A stretch of DNA of 64,000 bases from GCA-2862545 sp047609825 (lineage in GTDB: Bacteria; Myxococcota_A; UBA796; GCA-2862545), in the NCBI GenBank assembly GCA_047609825.1, contig JBLFXJ010000001.1:29137-93136 (forward strand), written 5' to 3'. Below, piece by piece: positions 41,891 through 51,403 of the stretch. The notes under the pieces are model-generated. The model saw nothing but the letters and a program-made list of their open reading frames with translations. It had not been told where the DNA came from and made no database searches. The translations under genes and the position numbers were made by a program. How positions within the stretch are numbered: the stretch's first letter is position 1; every line of letters starts with the position of its first letter.

Positions 41891-44800
41891 TCAGCAGCAC
41901 ACGGCGGTCACCTTGCGGATGCGCCCGCCGACGATGTCTACCGCGAGGCGAGTGCCGTCGGCGCACGCCTGTCGGGCGAGGCGCTCGATGCCGGGCTCCT
42001 GGGTGGACACGGCGATGCGGTCGCCCTCGCAGGTGCGCAGGATGAACCCACGGAAGCAGCCGCATGCGTCGTACACGACCTCGACCACCCGCCCCTCGTG
42101 GGCGCCGTCGCGGGACGGGGGCTCCTTGCCGGGGCGGCCGCCTGGATCCACCGGATCCGGGCGCTGGCCGGTGGGCGTCCACACCTCCCCGGTGCCGTCG
42201 GGGTTGCCGTGCACGACCCCTGGGTCGGTGCCGTAGGCCTGCACCCGGTCGGCGATCAGCCCAAGGTACCGGGTGAACACGGGGTGCCACCGGTTGGTGA
42301 GCGCGATTGTGCTGTGGATGTGCTTCATCACCGAGAGCTTGCGAACCTCCGCGGCACGCAGCTCCGCGGCTTTTCGGATCGGGACGGAGAGCTCCCACGC
42401 ACCCCGGATCATGTGTGTCTGGCCAGACACCTGGTACACGGTCGCCGTGTAGTGCTCCCCCTTCTTCACGCCGGGCGGCAGGGTGACCGTGAGGAGTGCC
42501 GCGAAGTTCGGCCCTTCGGAGACCGGGACCGGAATCCACGTGGTCTGCCCCACGGTCACCGCGAGGGTGTTCGCGTCCACCTTGCGCAGGGTGGGTACGG
42601 TGGCGCGCTGGGCCTGCATCGCCAGGATCACGTCGACATCGAGGTCGCCGAACATCAGCTGCACCTCGCTCTCCGACGGGAAGTTGCCCCACCGGATCAG
42701 GATCTGGTCCGGGCCGAAGCCGCGGGACGCGACCGCGTGGGTCGCCACGGCGTGGGTGAGCACCTCCCGGCCGGCGGCGGGTCCATCGGCGAGCACGAGA
42801 CCCTTCGCCGGCCGGGTCGGGGCGATCTCGAAGGTGTGCGCCACGGTGCGGGACGCGGGCGAACCTGGGTTGTCGGAGTCGACGATCGCCAGGTTGCGCT
42901 GGGCCAATCGGTCACTCTGGCTCGGGCCGAGCCCCTGGGAGATCGGGTCGGCGGCGCCGGGCTGGAATCGGATCTCGGCCACGAGGCACTGGTGCTCGCC
43001 GCGGATCAGCTCCTGGATGCTGCGCGGGCGGGTGAGCGGGGTGGTGCCTTCGAACGGGCCGTCGCTGCTGAGCGGGAGCCAGGGGAACCGCTCGGTGGGC
43101 TGGTTGATGTCGAGCCACGCGCCGAAGTAGGCGGTGCGCTCGCCGGCGCCGGCGTCGATGGTGCGGCGGTTCACCGGGTCGGTCTGGGTGGTCATCGACA
43201 CGCCACCCGCGGTGGTGTTCACCCTGGGCGAGCCGAAGAACGGGACGGAGACCAGCTCGCCGCCCACCGTGCCGAGGAGCGGGGTGCTGTTCGGCCAGGC
43301 GCCGTCGCGTCGGTACTCGTCGTCGGGGTCGTACCGGAGGTTGCTCGCGGCGGTGGTGAATGCGCGGAAGAAGCACTGCACGTCGTCGGCGTCGACGGCC
43401 TGGGCACGGTAGCGCACGCGGGCGATGGCGTAGTTGTACACGCGCTGGCCGTCCACGAACCGGGCGAGCTCGAGCTTCGAGCTCTGCTGGTCGGTGGAGA
43501 TGGCGCGGAACGGGTGGCTGGCGCCCTCGGCGGCCGTCTCGAGGGTGTCGAGGTAGGTCGAGAGGAACGTGTGCGGAGCGGTGGCATGGGTCACGCCGGC
43601 GCGGGACTGGCCCTCGCGGATCTGGAACACGCGTAGGTCGATGGACAGCCAGTGCTTGTTCTGCTCGTCGGGGTCCACGTCGCGCATGAACGGGCTGGGC
43701 TGCTGGGTGAGCAGCATCGGGCCGGTGCAGGTCTGGCCGGCGTGGGTGACGGTTGCAACGACGGTGCGCTGCTCGTCGAAGCCGTCGAACGCATCATCGT
43801 TGCCGAACCGCAGGTCGAACACCAGCGTCGCCCGCTGCACGGCGTCGACCGTGGCCGCGGGGTCCTCGAGCAGGGTCTCGGTGTACACGAGGCGCATCTG
43901 GTTCGTGGGCACCGTGGCGCCGGTGTCCTGGAATGTGAGGGTAGCGGTGGGTGAGCCGGTGACCTCGGTCGGGCGCAGTCCGTCGAGGGTGAGGTAGGCC
44001 ACGTCCTTCACGAGGGCCGGGGCGCCGCCCTCGTTGAGCAGGCCGTCCACCTCGTGGATCGAGAACACGTTGCGGTCGAGGATCAGGTCGCAGCGCACGT
44101 GGGCCACCCGCACGGTGGCGGCGAGCTGGCATGGCCGCCCCTGGGTGTCGACCACCCACAGCATGTAGAAGCCGGGAGGGGCGATGTTGCCGCTCGGCGG
44201 TGCCTGGATCGACAGGGTGTTGCCGGCCTGGTCGAACCGCAGGCCGACGTAGCGCTGGTCGTAGTTGCTGCCGTGGGTGACCGATCCGAACCGGATCATG
44301 GCCACGCGCTCGACGGTGCCGCTGCAGGTGGCGGTGAACGACTGTCCGTAGCCGACGACGGCTGGAGCGTTGGACAGGGTGGGCCGGCCGGCGAGGTCCA
44401 CATACGGCGGGCGGTAGATTTCGATCCGCTTCATACCGAGCTTCTTCCAGGTCACTCCATCGTGGCTGGCGCAGTCGGCCTGCCTGTCATTGGTGTCGAC
44501 GTTGATGCAGCTGTCGGGGTCGCCGCTCTTGGCGTTGGTGTTGCCGCCCGCGACCCACACGCGCCCATCCGGGAGGAGCAACGCCGTGGAGTGGTAGTTG
44601 CGCACGTGCTGGGCCGGGTTGCCGGACTCGTCGGTCTCCCATGATTCCACCCCGGTGTACGCGCCTGTGGCCCAGTCGATGCCCGGGCTGTACAGCTCGG
44701 CGCGGAGGGTTCCGTCCTCCGGATTGTTGCTGTGTACGCCGTTGATCGCGCACACCTGGCCGGTTGGCAGCAGCACTGCCATTCCGTTGGTGCGCCTGCG

Positions 44801-45763
44801 GTCGACCATCGAGCCCGTGCGGGTGCCCGCGCTCTGCCAGGTGGGGTTGGCGGCGCCGAGGTCGATCTTCCGTGGGGTGGCTTGGCCGAGGAACAGCACC
44901 CGGGGCCGGTACGCGTGCGCGGGGTCGTCGCTCGGGAGCAGCGGCAGGAGCGCGGCCGGGTACGACCAGCCGCTCCCGTAGTTGGCCGGCTCGGCGATCG
45001 GGTCGCCCACATAGTCGCCGGTCTGGGGATCATAGAAGGTGGAGCTGTAGGTGGTCTCGGCGGTGACGGGCATGCCGGTGGCGAAGAACAGGCGACCGTC
45101 CGGCATTGTGAAGCAGCGCGGGTACATCAGCTTGCGGATGTCGCCGTCGGGGTACAGGGACGGGTTGGCCATGCGCGGCAGCTCGGACCAGTGGTCGAGG
45201 GTAGCGCTGTATTTCTCGGCGGTGGTGTTCCGATGCCGGTTGTCGTCGAATCGCGGGTGCCCGAAGAACGCCATCACCTCGCCGGTCCCGAGGGTGACCA
45301 GGGTGGGGTACCAGCGGCCGCCGCCTACGCTGCGCCCGGGCTCAGGATTGAGGGGAGCCGCCTCGATCCAGGCGTTGTCACTGGGGTTGTAGATCCAGCA
45401 CCGGCGGTGGCCGCCGAATGCGAGGCCGTGCGCGTGGTAGTCGAAGTCGGCGGGGTGGTCGTCTTCGTCCTCACCCCACTCGGAGGTGCCGCCGCCGATG
45501 AGCAGGCGGCCGTCGGCGAGGAATGCGTGGCCGGCGCAGAACACGTCGGAGCCGGGGGACGGGATTGCCTGGGTGAGGAGTGCGCCGGTGGCAATGTCGT
45601 ACACGCGGGTCTTCTTCCAACCGTCGGAGCTCGCCTCCTCTTCGGCGGCGGAGTTGTGCTCGTCTCCTCCGAACAACAGGACGCGGCCGGCGCTGCCCCC
45701 CGGTATGAGCGCTGCATGCACCGCGAGGATCTCACTGCTGATCGTACCTGCTTCGTAGGGCAT
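41891..45763 (-). CDS. Radical-copper oxidase homologue (galactose/glyoxal oxidase type) with large C-terminal extension
   Basis: A 1290-residue protein starting at the ATG at 45763 behind GGAGG. The first 560 residues form a kelch-type propeller plus DUF1929. Catalytic positions of glyoxal/galactose oxidases can be placed: Cys near 75 (DVFCAGHAFLADGRLLIGGG), Tyr near 151 (GRWYPTLVTL), Tyr-His near 391-392 (NYHSTALLLPDGRVWVAGG) and His near 495 (SVTHGSNYDQRYVGL). The Cys-Tyr radical site and copper ligands thus appear intact. Known enzymes oxidise primary alcohols or aldehydes with O2, giving H2O2. The remaining 730 residues are of unknown fold, with beta-rich segments and a short Cys-rich end (VYDACGCFRGFILRTCEGD). 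No signal peptide is seen, which is unusual for this family. Confidence 0.85.
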   Translation of the reverse strand: MPYEAGTISSEILAVHAALIPGGSAGRVLLFGGDEHNSAAEEEASSDGWKKTRVYDIATGALLTQAIPSPGSDVFCAGHAFLADGRLLIGGGTSEWGEDEDDHPADFDYHAHGLAFGGHRRCWIYNPSDNAWIEAAPLNPEPGRSVGGGRWYPTLVTLGTGEVMAFFGHPRFDDNRHRNTTAEKYSATLDHWSELPRMANPSLYPDGDIRKLMYPRCFTMPDGRLFFATGMPVTAETTYSSTFYDPQTGDYVGDPIAEPANYGSGWSYPAALLPLLPSDDPAHAYRPRVLFLGQATPRKIDLGAANPTWQSAGTRTGSMVDRRRTNGMAVLLPTGQVCAINGVHSNNPEDGTLRAELYSPGIDWATGAYTGVESWETDESGNPAQHVRNYHSTALLLPDGRVWVAGGNTNAKSGDPDSCINVDTNDRQADCASHDGVTWKKLGMKRIEIYRPPYVDLAGRPTLSNAPAVVGYGQSFTATCSGTVERVAMIRFGSVTHGSNYDQRYVGLRFDQAGNTLSIQAPPSGNIAPPGFYMLWVVDTQGRPCQLAATVRVAHVRCDLILDRNVFSIHEVDGLLNEGGAPALVKDVAYLTLDGLRPTEVTGSPTATLTFQDTGATVPTNQMRLVYTETLLEDPAATVDAVQRATLVFDLRFGNDDAFDGFDEQRTVVATVTHAGQTCTGPMLLTQQPSPFMRDVDPDEQNKHWLSIDLRVFQIREGQSRAGVTHATAPHTFLSTYLDTLETAAEGASHPFRAISTDQQSSKLELARFVDGQRVYNYAIARVRYRAQAVDADDVQCFFRAFTTAASNLRYDPDDEYRRDGAWPNSTPLLGTVGGELVSVPFFGSPRVNTTAGGVSMTTQTDPVNRRTIDAGAGERTAYFGAWLDINQPTERFPWLPLSSDGPFEGTTPLTRPRSIQELIRGEHQCLVAEIRFQPGAADPISQGLGPSQSDRLAQRNLAIVDSDNPGSPASRTVAHTFEIAPTRPAKGLVLADGPAAGREVLTHAVATHAVASRGFGPDQILIRWGNFPSESEVQLMFGDLDVDVILAMQAQRATVPTLRKVDANTLAVTVGQTTWIPVPVSEGPNFAALLTVTLPPGVKKGEHYTATVYQVSGQTHMIRGAWELSVPIRKAAELRAAEVRKLSVMKHIHSTIALTNRWHPVFTRYLGLIADRVQAYGTDPGVVHGNPDGTGEVWTPTGQRPDPVDPGGRPGKEPPSRDGAHEGRVVEVVYDACGCFRGFILRTCEGDRIAVSTQEPGIERLARQACADGTRLAVDIVGGRIRKVTAVCC

Positions 45764-45836
45764 TATGACCTCCAGCTCGATCGTAGCGAGCCGGGCGGGT
45801 ACGGGCGCCGACGACCGCCGACCGCCGGTCGGGCGA

Positions 45837-46106
45837 TCAGTGCCCCCTGCGGTCCGAACCGTCGATGAGCCCGCGGAACGCGACGAACGGGAATGCGCCC
45901 GAGGCCCGACCGCGCTCCGCCAGTGCAGCTGCGCGCCCCTCGGTGACCGGCGTGAACTCGTGGAGGAGGAGCATCGGCGAGACCGGGCCGGCCCATCCGC
46001 GCGAGCTGGCCTCCACCCGCTCGCAGAGCGCGTGCAGCTCCGACCGGCGGAACCGGCCACGCCGATGGATTCGCCCGGTGTTCCGATACCGAACATCCCG
46101 TGTCAA
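45837..46106 (-). CDS. Possible small protein between larC and the oxidase gene
   Basis: A frame of 89 codons from a TTG at 46106 to 45837, between larC and the radical-copper oxidase gene. The segment SELHALCERVEASSRGWAGP and PMLLLHEFTPVTEGRAAALA looks protein-like, but there is no good ribosome-binding site, the start is weak and no family is recognised. It could be a real short gene or a remnant. Confidence 0.35.
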   Translation of the reverse strand: MTRDVRYRNTGRIHRRGRFRRSELHALCERVEASSRGWAGPVSPMLLLHEFTPVTEGRAAALAERGRASGAFPFVAFRGLIDGSDRRGH

Positions 46107-46123
46107 AACCCCAGCGAGCCCGC

Positions 46124-47257
46124 TCAGCCCCGCTCGAGCCCCGCCAGCGCTGCCGCATACACCCGGCGGAGCGGCACATCATGGGCCCTCGCGATGGCCG
46201 CGCAGTCGGCGTACTCCGGCGCCCGGGTCTGCCCAGCGACCTTCACCCGCACCGCCCCCCACTCGGTCTCCACCTGCACGACCCGCCGCGGCAGCACCAC
46301 CCGCGCCTCGTGCCGCACCCGAACGCCCAATGTGGGGCTCTCGGCGAACACCCGCTGCACCAGACGGTGTTCGTCGCCGAGCCGCGCGAGCACCTCCAGC
46401 GCCACCCCGGCCCGGCCGTGCTTCGTGGTGCGGGCCGAGGTGCCCACCTCCAGCGCGCCATCCTCGCGCAGCCGCTCCACCAACCAGGCGAGCTGCTCCG
46501 GATGACCGTCGTCGATCCACGTCTCCAGCACCGCGATCACGTCGCCGTCGCCCCCCACGGGGTCCACCAGCATGCCACGCACCACGCTCTCCGCCCGGCT
46601 GCCCGCGCCATGCCCCACCCGCCGGATGGTGACCGCGGCTGGCGTCCACGGAGCGCCCACAGCCGCCAGGATCGCCGCACCGGTAGGCGTGACCTGCTCG
46701 CCTTCGCCCACCCCGAGCACCAGCGGGAACCGATCCCGCACCAGCTCCACCACCGCCGGCACCGGCACCGGCAGCTCGCCGTGGGCACACCGCACCGTGC
46801 CCGAGCCGCCGGGTAGCGCCGACGACCACACGCGCCGAACGCCGAGCAGGTGAAGCCCCAGGGCCGCGCCGCAGATGTCGAGGATCGCGTCCTTCGCGCC
46901 CACCTCGTGGAAGTGCACCTGGTCGGCCGGGATCCGGTGCACGCGCGCCTCGGCGTCGGCCAGCAGTCGGAACGCGCCGAGGGCCGTGGCCTGGGCGCCA
47001 GGGGGGAGGGTGGAGGCGGTGATCCGCGCCTCGATCTCCGGCAGGTGGCGGTGGGTCATGGCCTCGGGCGCATGCACCAGCACCCGGGTGCAGCCGATCG
47101 CGCGCCGGGTGGTGGCCTCCGCCGTGATCGCCCAGTCCGCCAGCCCCAGCGAGCCGAGCCCGTTGCGGATCCCGTCGAGATCGGCTCCAAGATCGACGAG
47201 CAACCCGAGCCACATGTCGCCCGCCAGGCCGCCGACCGGATCGAGCACCAGGTCCAT
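46124..47257 (-). CDS. larC: Nickel-insertion protein LarC (single frame)
   Basis: A 377-residue cytosolic enzyme that inserts nickel into the thiocarboxylated nucleotide to finish the nickel-pincer cofactor. Family signs are DLVLDPVGGLAGDMWLG at the N-terminus, HFHEVGAKDAILDICGAALG, TPTGAAILAAVG, TKHGRAGVALEVLA and, near the end, ETEWGAVRVKVAGQ and PEYADCAAIARAHDVPLRRV. In Lactiplantibacillus larC is split and needs a ribosomal frameshift; here it is one continuous frame. The ATG at 47257 is spaced four bases from GGAGG. larB and larE are at 32840-34398, but no larA was found. Confidence 0.93.
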   Translation of the reverse strand: MDLVLDPVGGLAGDMWLGLLVDLGADLDGIRNGLGSLGLADWAITAEATTRRAIGCTRVLVHAPEAMTHRHLPEIEARITASTLPPGAQATALGAFRLLADAEARVHRIPADQVHFHEVGAKDAILDICGAALGLHLLGVRRVWSSALPGGSGTVRCAHGELPVPVPAVVELVRDRFPLVLGVGEGEQVTPTGAAILAAVGAPWTPAAVTIRRVGHGAGSRAESVVRGMLVDPVGGDGDVIAVLETWIDDGHPEQLAWLVERLREDGALEVGTSARTTKHGRAGVALEVLARLGDEHRLVQRVFAESPTLGVRVRHEARVVLPRRVVQVETEWGAVRVKVAGQTRAPEYADCAAIARAHDVPLRRVYAAALAGLERG

Positions 47258-47298
47258 CACCCCTCCGTCGCTTGTCTGCCGGGGTATCCTCTACAGCG

Positions 47299-47670
47299 AT
47301 GCTCGCCGTCATCCTGTTGCTCGCCTGCGGGCCCCCGCCGGCCGCTCCGCCCCTCGCTCCCGTCGCCGTGGGCGATCAGGTCGCAATGCGCCTGACCGAG
47401 GCCAGCTTGGTCCGTCAGTCGGGAGACCTGGAGGCGGCCGTCGCGGCCTGGGAAGACGCCCATGCGGCGTTCGAGTCCGAGCTGGAGGGGCGCCTGCGGA
47501 TCCGCTGTGGAGACCGCTGCACCACCGAGCTCGAGTACGGCTTCGCGCGCCTGCGCCAGGCGCTGGAGACGGACGACCGAGACGCGGTCGCCATCGCCGA
47601 TGAGCTGGGTCTGCGGATCCAGGATGCCGCGTCCACCCTGCCCGAGATCGAGCCCGAGGCGGACCCGTGA
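47299..47670 (+). CDS. Small lipoprotein
   Basis: A 123-residue lipoprotein starting at the ATG at 47299, chosen because it opens the signal MLAVILLLAC (lipobox, Cys10); an in-frame TTG at 47272 is less likely. The mature part is helical and charged (SLVRQSGDLEAAVAAWEDAH, RLRIRCGDRCTTELEYGF) with one CxxxC pair and resembles a TPR-like short helix hairpin. The stop overlaps the GTG of the next gene, so the beta-helix protein is translated with it. No family recognised. Confidence 0.65.
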   Translation: MLAVILLLACGPPPAAPPLAPVAVGDQVAMRLTEASLVRQSGDLEAAVAAWEDAHAAFESELEGRLRIRCGDRCTTELEYGFARLRQALETDDRDAVAIADELGLRIQDAASTLPEIEPEADP

Positions 47671-50600
47671 TCGCACTGTGTGCCGCGCTGGCCCTCGCCG
47701 CCGATCTGGACGTGCCCGGCGACCACGCCACCCTGGCCGAGGCCGTGGGGTCGGCGGAGACCGGCGACGTGATCCGGCTCGCCGCCGGCCGCCACGAGGC
47801 AGGCGTGGAGGTGGTGGTCGACCTCACCATCGAGGGTGCGGAGCCAGGCGTCATCGTGTGGATCGAGCGGCTCGGCGTGCCCGCGTTCCGGGTGACCTCC
47901 GCGGCCTCACTCACCCTGCGCGACCTGTCCCTCGAGTCCTCCACCTCCCGTGGCGTCGACGCCGAGGCCCTGTCCGCCGTGCTGCTCGACGGGGTGACCG
48001 CGGTGGGGCTCTCCACCCGCACCTCCGGCGGCGTCGTGCGGGCGGTAGATGCGGAGCTGTCGGTGATCGGTGGTCGGTTCGAGGCGAACACCGCGAGCTT
48101 CGGCGGAGGAGCGTTCGCGTCCCAGGGGGGCGACCTGTGGGTCGAGGGCGCCACCTTCGTGGGCAACAGCTCCGCGGCGGATGGCGGAGGCGCCATCTCG
48201 GCCACGGGCAGCGGTGCTGTCACGCTGCGGGGGGACCTGTTCGAGGGCAACACCTGCAACGCCGGCGGCGGGGCCGTGTATGTTGACGGCGGCCGGCCAC
48301 TGGTGGTGGAAGACAGCACCTTCGTCGCGAATGTGTCCAGCTTCGGGGCGGCGATCCGACAGTCTGAGGGCGACCTCACCCTGCTGCGCAGCCACTTCGA
48401 GGGCTACGCCGATCCGCCGCCGCCCTCCGAGGGCCTCGTGCGGGTGGACGTTACCGGCACGGTCACCGTAGAAGACAGCAGCTTCGTGGGCGGCCGAACC
48501 GGGTTCTATGGCGGCGCGATGGAGGTGGTCTCCGCCGACGCGCTGGTGTTCCGCCGCTCCACCTTCGACGACAACCAGACCGGCTGGGCCGGGTCCGCCG
48601 TGCGCGCCGTGGCGGCGAACACCCTGGTGCTCGAGGACTGCAGCTTCACCGGCAACCGGGTCACCGATCCCACCCAGGGCGGCGCCGTGCGCATCGACCA
48701 GGGCCGTAATGTGGAGGTGGTGCGCACCACCTTCGCCGGCAACGAGGGCGGTGGGCTGTCGGTGCTGACCCTCGCGGACCCCTCCGAAGCCCAGGTGCTC
48801 GCGTCGACCTTCACCGACAACGTCGCCCTGCCAGCGGCCGCCCTGGAGCTGTCCAGCTTCTCCACGGTCGACCTCGACGGCAACGTGTTCGACCGCAACG
48901 CGGGCGCCGCCCGGGGCGCGGTGGTGCTGGGCGGCGCCGGGGATGTGGTCTCGGTCCGCAACCGGTATTGCGCGAACATCGGTGATGTATCTGCGCTATA
49001 CACGAGCGCCGACACCTTCGGTACCGTGAACGACCTCGTCGTGGGCAACATCGGGGTCGACGGCGTGATGCGGGTGGTAGGCCCCACCAGCTGGACCGCC
49101 ACCCACAGCACCTTCGTGTCGAACGTGTCGCCGGAGGGCGGCGCCCTGCACGTGGTCGGCGGGATCGTGTCGGTGGATGATTCTGTGTTTGCCTGGAACG
49201 AGGCCGATGGCGCGCTGTACGTAGACGCGCCGCGGTTCCCCGTGGTGGCGAACGACCTGTTCTGGGAGAACATCGGCGGGCCGCTGGGGGGCGACCTGGC
49301 CGATGAGCTGCCGTTCGACCCCGACCGGATGATCAACGCCGACCCGATGCTCGTGGACGCCGACCCCGCGCTGGGCTGCGACGAGCTGCGCGCCTGGCCC
49401 GTCCTCGGCTCGCCGCTGATCGACGCGGGCTCTGACGTGGATCTCGACGATTCCCCTGGAGACATCGGCTACACCGGCGGGCGAGGTGCAGATCCGGCGC
49501 TGTGGGTCGACGCCGACGGCGACGGGTTCGTGCTCCTGTTCGACTGCGACGACACCCGGGCCGAGGCCTTCCCCGGGGCCGACGAGACCTGCAATGACGC
49601 GGACGATGACTGCGACGGCGAGGTGGACGAAGACGCGGTGGATGCGCCCACCTGGTACGTCGACGGCGATGGCGATGGGTTCGGCGATGCGATGGGGCCG
49701 GTGCAGTGTGACGCTCCGCCCGGGCACAGCGACCTGCCCGGCGACTGCGACGACGGCGAGCCGGAGGTGAACCCCGACGCCGATGAGCGGTGCAATGCGC
49801 GGGATGATGACTGCGACCTGGAGATCGACGAGGAGGGCGCAGTGGATGCGCCGCCGCGGTACGCCGACGTCGACGGGGACACCTGGGGAGATGTGGCGGT
49901 GGTGCGGTACACCTGCGGCCCGCTCGACGGTCACGTGGACCGCCCGGGCGACTGCGACGATGGCGAGGTCGAGGTGTCGCCGGATGCCGAGGAGCGGTGC
50001 AATGAGCGGGACGATGACTGCGACGGGGAGATCGACGGTCCGCTCTCGGTAGACGCGCTCACCTGGTACGCCGATGCGGACGCGGATGGCCACGGTGACC
50101 CGGAGGCGCCGGCCGTGGACTGCGATGCACCGGATGGGCACCTGTCCTCCAGCGACGACTGCGACGACACCCGCCCCGACGTGAGCCCATCGGCCGTGGA
50201 GCTGTGCAACGGGGTGGATGACGACTGCGACCTCGAGACCGACGAGCCCGACGCCGCGGACGCGCCCACCTGGCACCCCGACGGGGATGGCGACGGCTTC
50301 GGCGACACCGAGGTGTCGGTCGTGGCGTGTGAGGGGCCGACCGACCACGTGCTCGACGGCACGGACTGCGCCGACGACGCGCCGACGGTCTTCCCCGGGT
50401 CAGTGGAGGTCTGCGACGGCCTCGACAACGACTGTGAGGGCACGGTGGATGGCCCGGTGGCGGTGGATGCGGTGCCCCACTGGCCTGACGCGGACGGCGA
50501 CGGCTGGGGCGTGGACGGCGCGACCGAGATGGCATGCGAGTCCCCCCCCGGGTTCGCGGATCAGCTCGGCGACTGCGACGACACCCGGGCCGGGGTGAAC

Positions 50601-50819
50601 CCCGACGCCACCGAGATCAACGGCAACGGCATCGATGATGACTGCGATGGCCTGGACGGGGTGGGCGACACCGACACGACCAAGGTCGATACTGGCGATC
50701 CGGCGGGTGGTGGCGCCGACAAGGCGCCCGTCGGGTGCGGCTGCAGCACCGCGGTTCCGTCCACGGGCTGGGGGGGCGCGCTCCTCGCTCTGTTGCTCAT
50801 CGGAAGGCGCCGGTGCTGA
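47667..50819 (+). CDS. Secreted beta-helix protein with MopE-type repeats and MYXO-CTERM-like tail
   Basis: A 1050-residue protein from the GTG that overlaps the upstream stop (GTGA). A short signal (MIALCAALALAADL) precedes a right-handed parallel beta-helix region (about 15-600) of pectate-lyase type, visible as repeated SxFVGN, GGAFAS and DSTFxxN turns. From about 612 to 1010 there are six copies of a metal-binding repeat, each with xxDCDDxxxxxxPDAxExCNxxDDDCDxxxD (for example CNDADDDCDGEVDEDAVD), as in MopE of Methylococcus. The C-terminus (GCGCSTAVPSTGWGGAL, LLALLLIGRRRC) looks like a MYXO-CTERM sorting signal: a Cys-containing motif, a helix and an Arg-rich end. Surface display is therefore likely. 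The repeats probably bind calcium or copper. Confidence 0.85.
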   Translation: MIALCAALALAADLDVPGDHATLAEAVGSAETGDVIRLAAGRHEAGVEVVVDLTIEGAEPGVIVWIERLGVPAFRVTSAASLTLRDLSLESSTSRGVDAEALSAVLLDGVTAVGLSTRTSGGVVRAVDAELSVIGGRFEANTASFGGGAFASQGGDLWVEGATFVGNSSAADGGGAISATGSGAVTLRGDLFEGNTCNAGGGAVYVDGGRPLVVEDSTFVANVSSFGAAIRQSEGDLTLLRSHFEGYADPPPPSEGLVRVDVTGTVTVEDSSFVGGRTGFYGGAMEVVSADALVFRRSTFDDNQTGWAGSAVRAVAANTLVLEDCSFTGNRVTDPTQGGAVRIDQGRNVEVVRTTFAGNEGGGLSVLTLADPSEAQVLASTFTDNVALPAAALELSSFSTVDLDGNVFDRNAGAARGAVVLGGAGDVVSVRNRYCANIGDVSALYTSADTFGTVNDLVVGNIGVDGVMRVVGPTSWTATHSTFVSNVSPEGGALHVVGGIVSVDDSVFAWNEADGALYVDAPRFPVVANDLFWENIGGPLGGDLADELPFDPDRMINADPMLVDADPALGCDELRAWPVLGSPLIDAGSDVDLDDSPGDIGYTGGRGADPALWVDADGDGFVLLFDCDDTRAEAFPGADETCNDADDDCDGEVDEDAVDAPTWYVDGDGDGFGDAMGPVQCDAPPGHSDLPGDCDDGEPEVNPDADERCNARDDDCDLEIDEEGAVDAPPRYADVDGDTWGDVAVVRYTCGPLDGHVDRPGDCDDGEVEVSPDAEERCNERDDDCDGEIDGPLSVDALTWYADADADGHGDPEAPAVDCDAPDGHLSSSDDCDDTRPDVSPSAVELCNGVDDDCDLETDEPDAADAPTWHPDGDGDGFGDTEVSVVACEGPTDHVLDGTDCADDAPTVFPGSVEVCDGLDNDCEGTVDGPVAVDAVPHWPDADGDGWGVDGATEMACESPPGFADQLGDCDDTRAGVNPDATEINGNGIDDDCDGLDGVGDTDTTKVDTGDPAGGGADKAPVGCGCSTAVPSTGWGGALLALLLIGRRRC

Positions 50820-51403
50820 TCCTGCTCGCCCATGGCGCCGGCGCGGGGCCGGACCATCCATGGATGCGCGCCTGGGCGACCCGCCTGTCTACCCTCGGTC
50901 GGGTGGTGCCGTTCGCCTATCCGTACATGGCGGCGGGCAGCCGCCGTCCAGACCGTCTGCCAGCGCTGATCGAGGCCCACCGTGAGGTGCTGGCGTCCGC
51001 CCGGCGCCCCGGTGAGGCGGTGGTGCTCGCCGGCAAGTCCATGGGTGGCCGGGTCGGGTGCCATCTTTCGCTGGAAGAATCGGTACAAGGAGTTGTTTGC
51101 TTCGGCTATCCCCTGGTGGGGTCGTCGGCCCGTCGCCCGGTGCGGGATCAGGTATTGCTCGACCTGCGCACGCCGGTGCTGTTCGTGCAGGGCACCCGCG
51201 ACCGGATGTGCCCCCTCGCGCACCTGGCCGAGGTCCGCGCCCGGATGACCGCGCCCAGTGCCGTGCACGTTGTTCCCACCGGTGACCACTCGCTGCTCAT
51301 CACCTGCACCCACAGCCGCCTCACCGGCCGCAGCCAGGCCGACGAAGACGACGCGACCCAGGCGGCGGTGGCGGGCTTCGTCGGGGGCCCCTCGCGTGGT
51401 TGA
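50813..51403 (+). CDS. KANL3/Tex30-type alpha/beta hydrolase
   Basis: A 196-residue cytosolic protein beginning at the GTG at 50813, which overlaps the end of the previous gene by seven bases. Catalytic-type residues are present: VLAGKSMGGRVGCHLS (GxSxxG, nucleophile Ser near residue 66), FVQGTRDRMCPLAHL (acid Asp) and VVPTGDHSLLI (His). The opening ILLAHGAGAGPDHPWMRAWA is the hallmark of the KANL3/Tex30 (dienelactone-hydrolase-like) group. Substrate unknown. Its stop lies inside the start region of the next gene, so translation coupling is likely. Confidence 0.8.
   Translation: MLILLAHGAGAGPDHPWMRAWATRLSTLGRVVPFAYPYMAAGSRRPDRLPALIEAHREVLASARRPGEAVVLAGKSMGGRVGCHLSLEESVQGVVCFGYPLVGSSARRPVRDQVLLDLRTPVLFVQGTRDRMCPLAHLAEVRARMTAPSAVHVVPTGDHSLLITCTHSRLTGRSQADEDDATQAAVAGFVGGPSRG

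Noticed and set aside
42098..43636. A 512-codon plus-strand frame inside the oxidase gene
   Set aside because: The oxidase reading frame has conserved kelch and copper-ligand features on the minus strand; this is its shadow.
49500..50700. Repeated segments suggesting a DNA repeat array
   Set aside because: They are protein-level MopE-type repeats with differing codons, not a DNA-level array.
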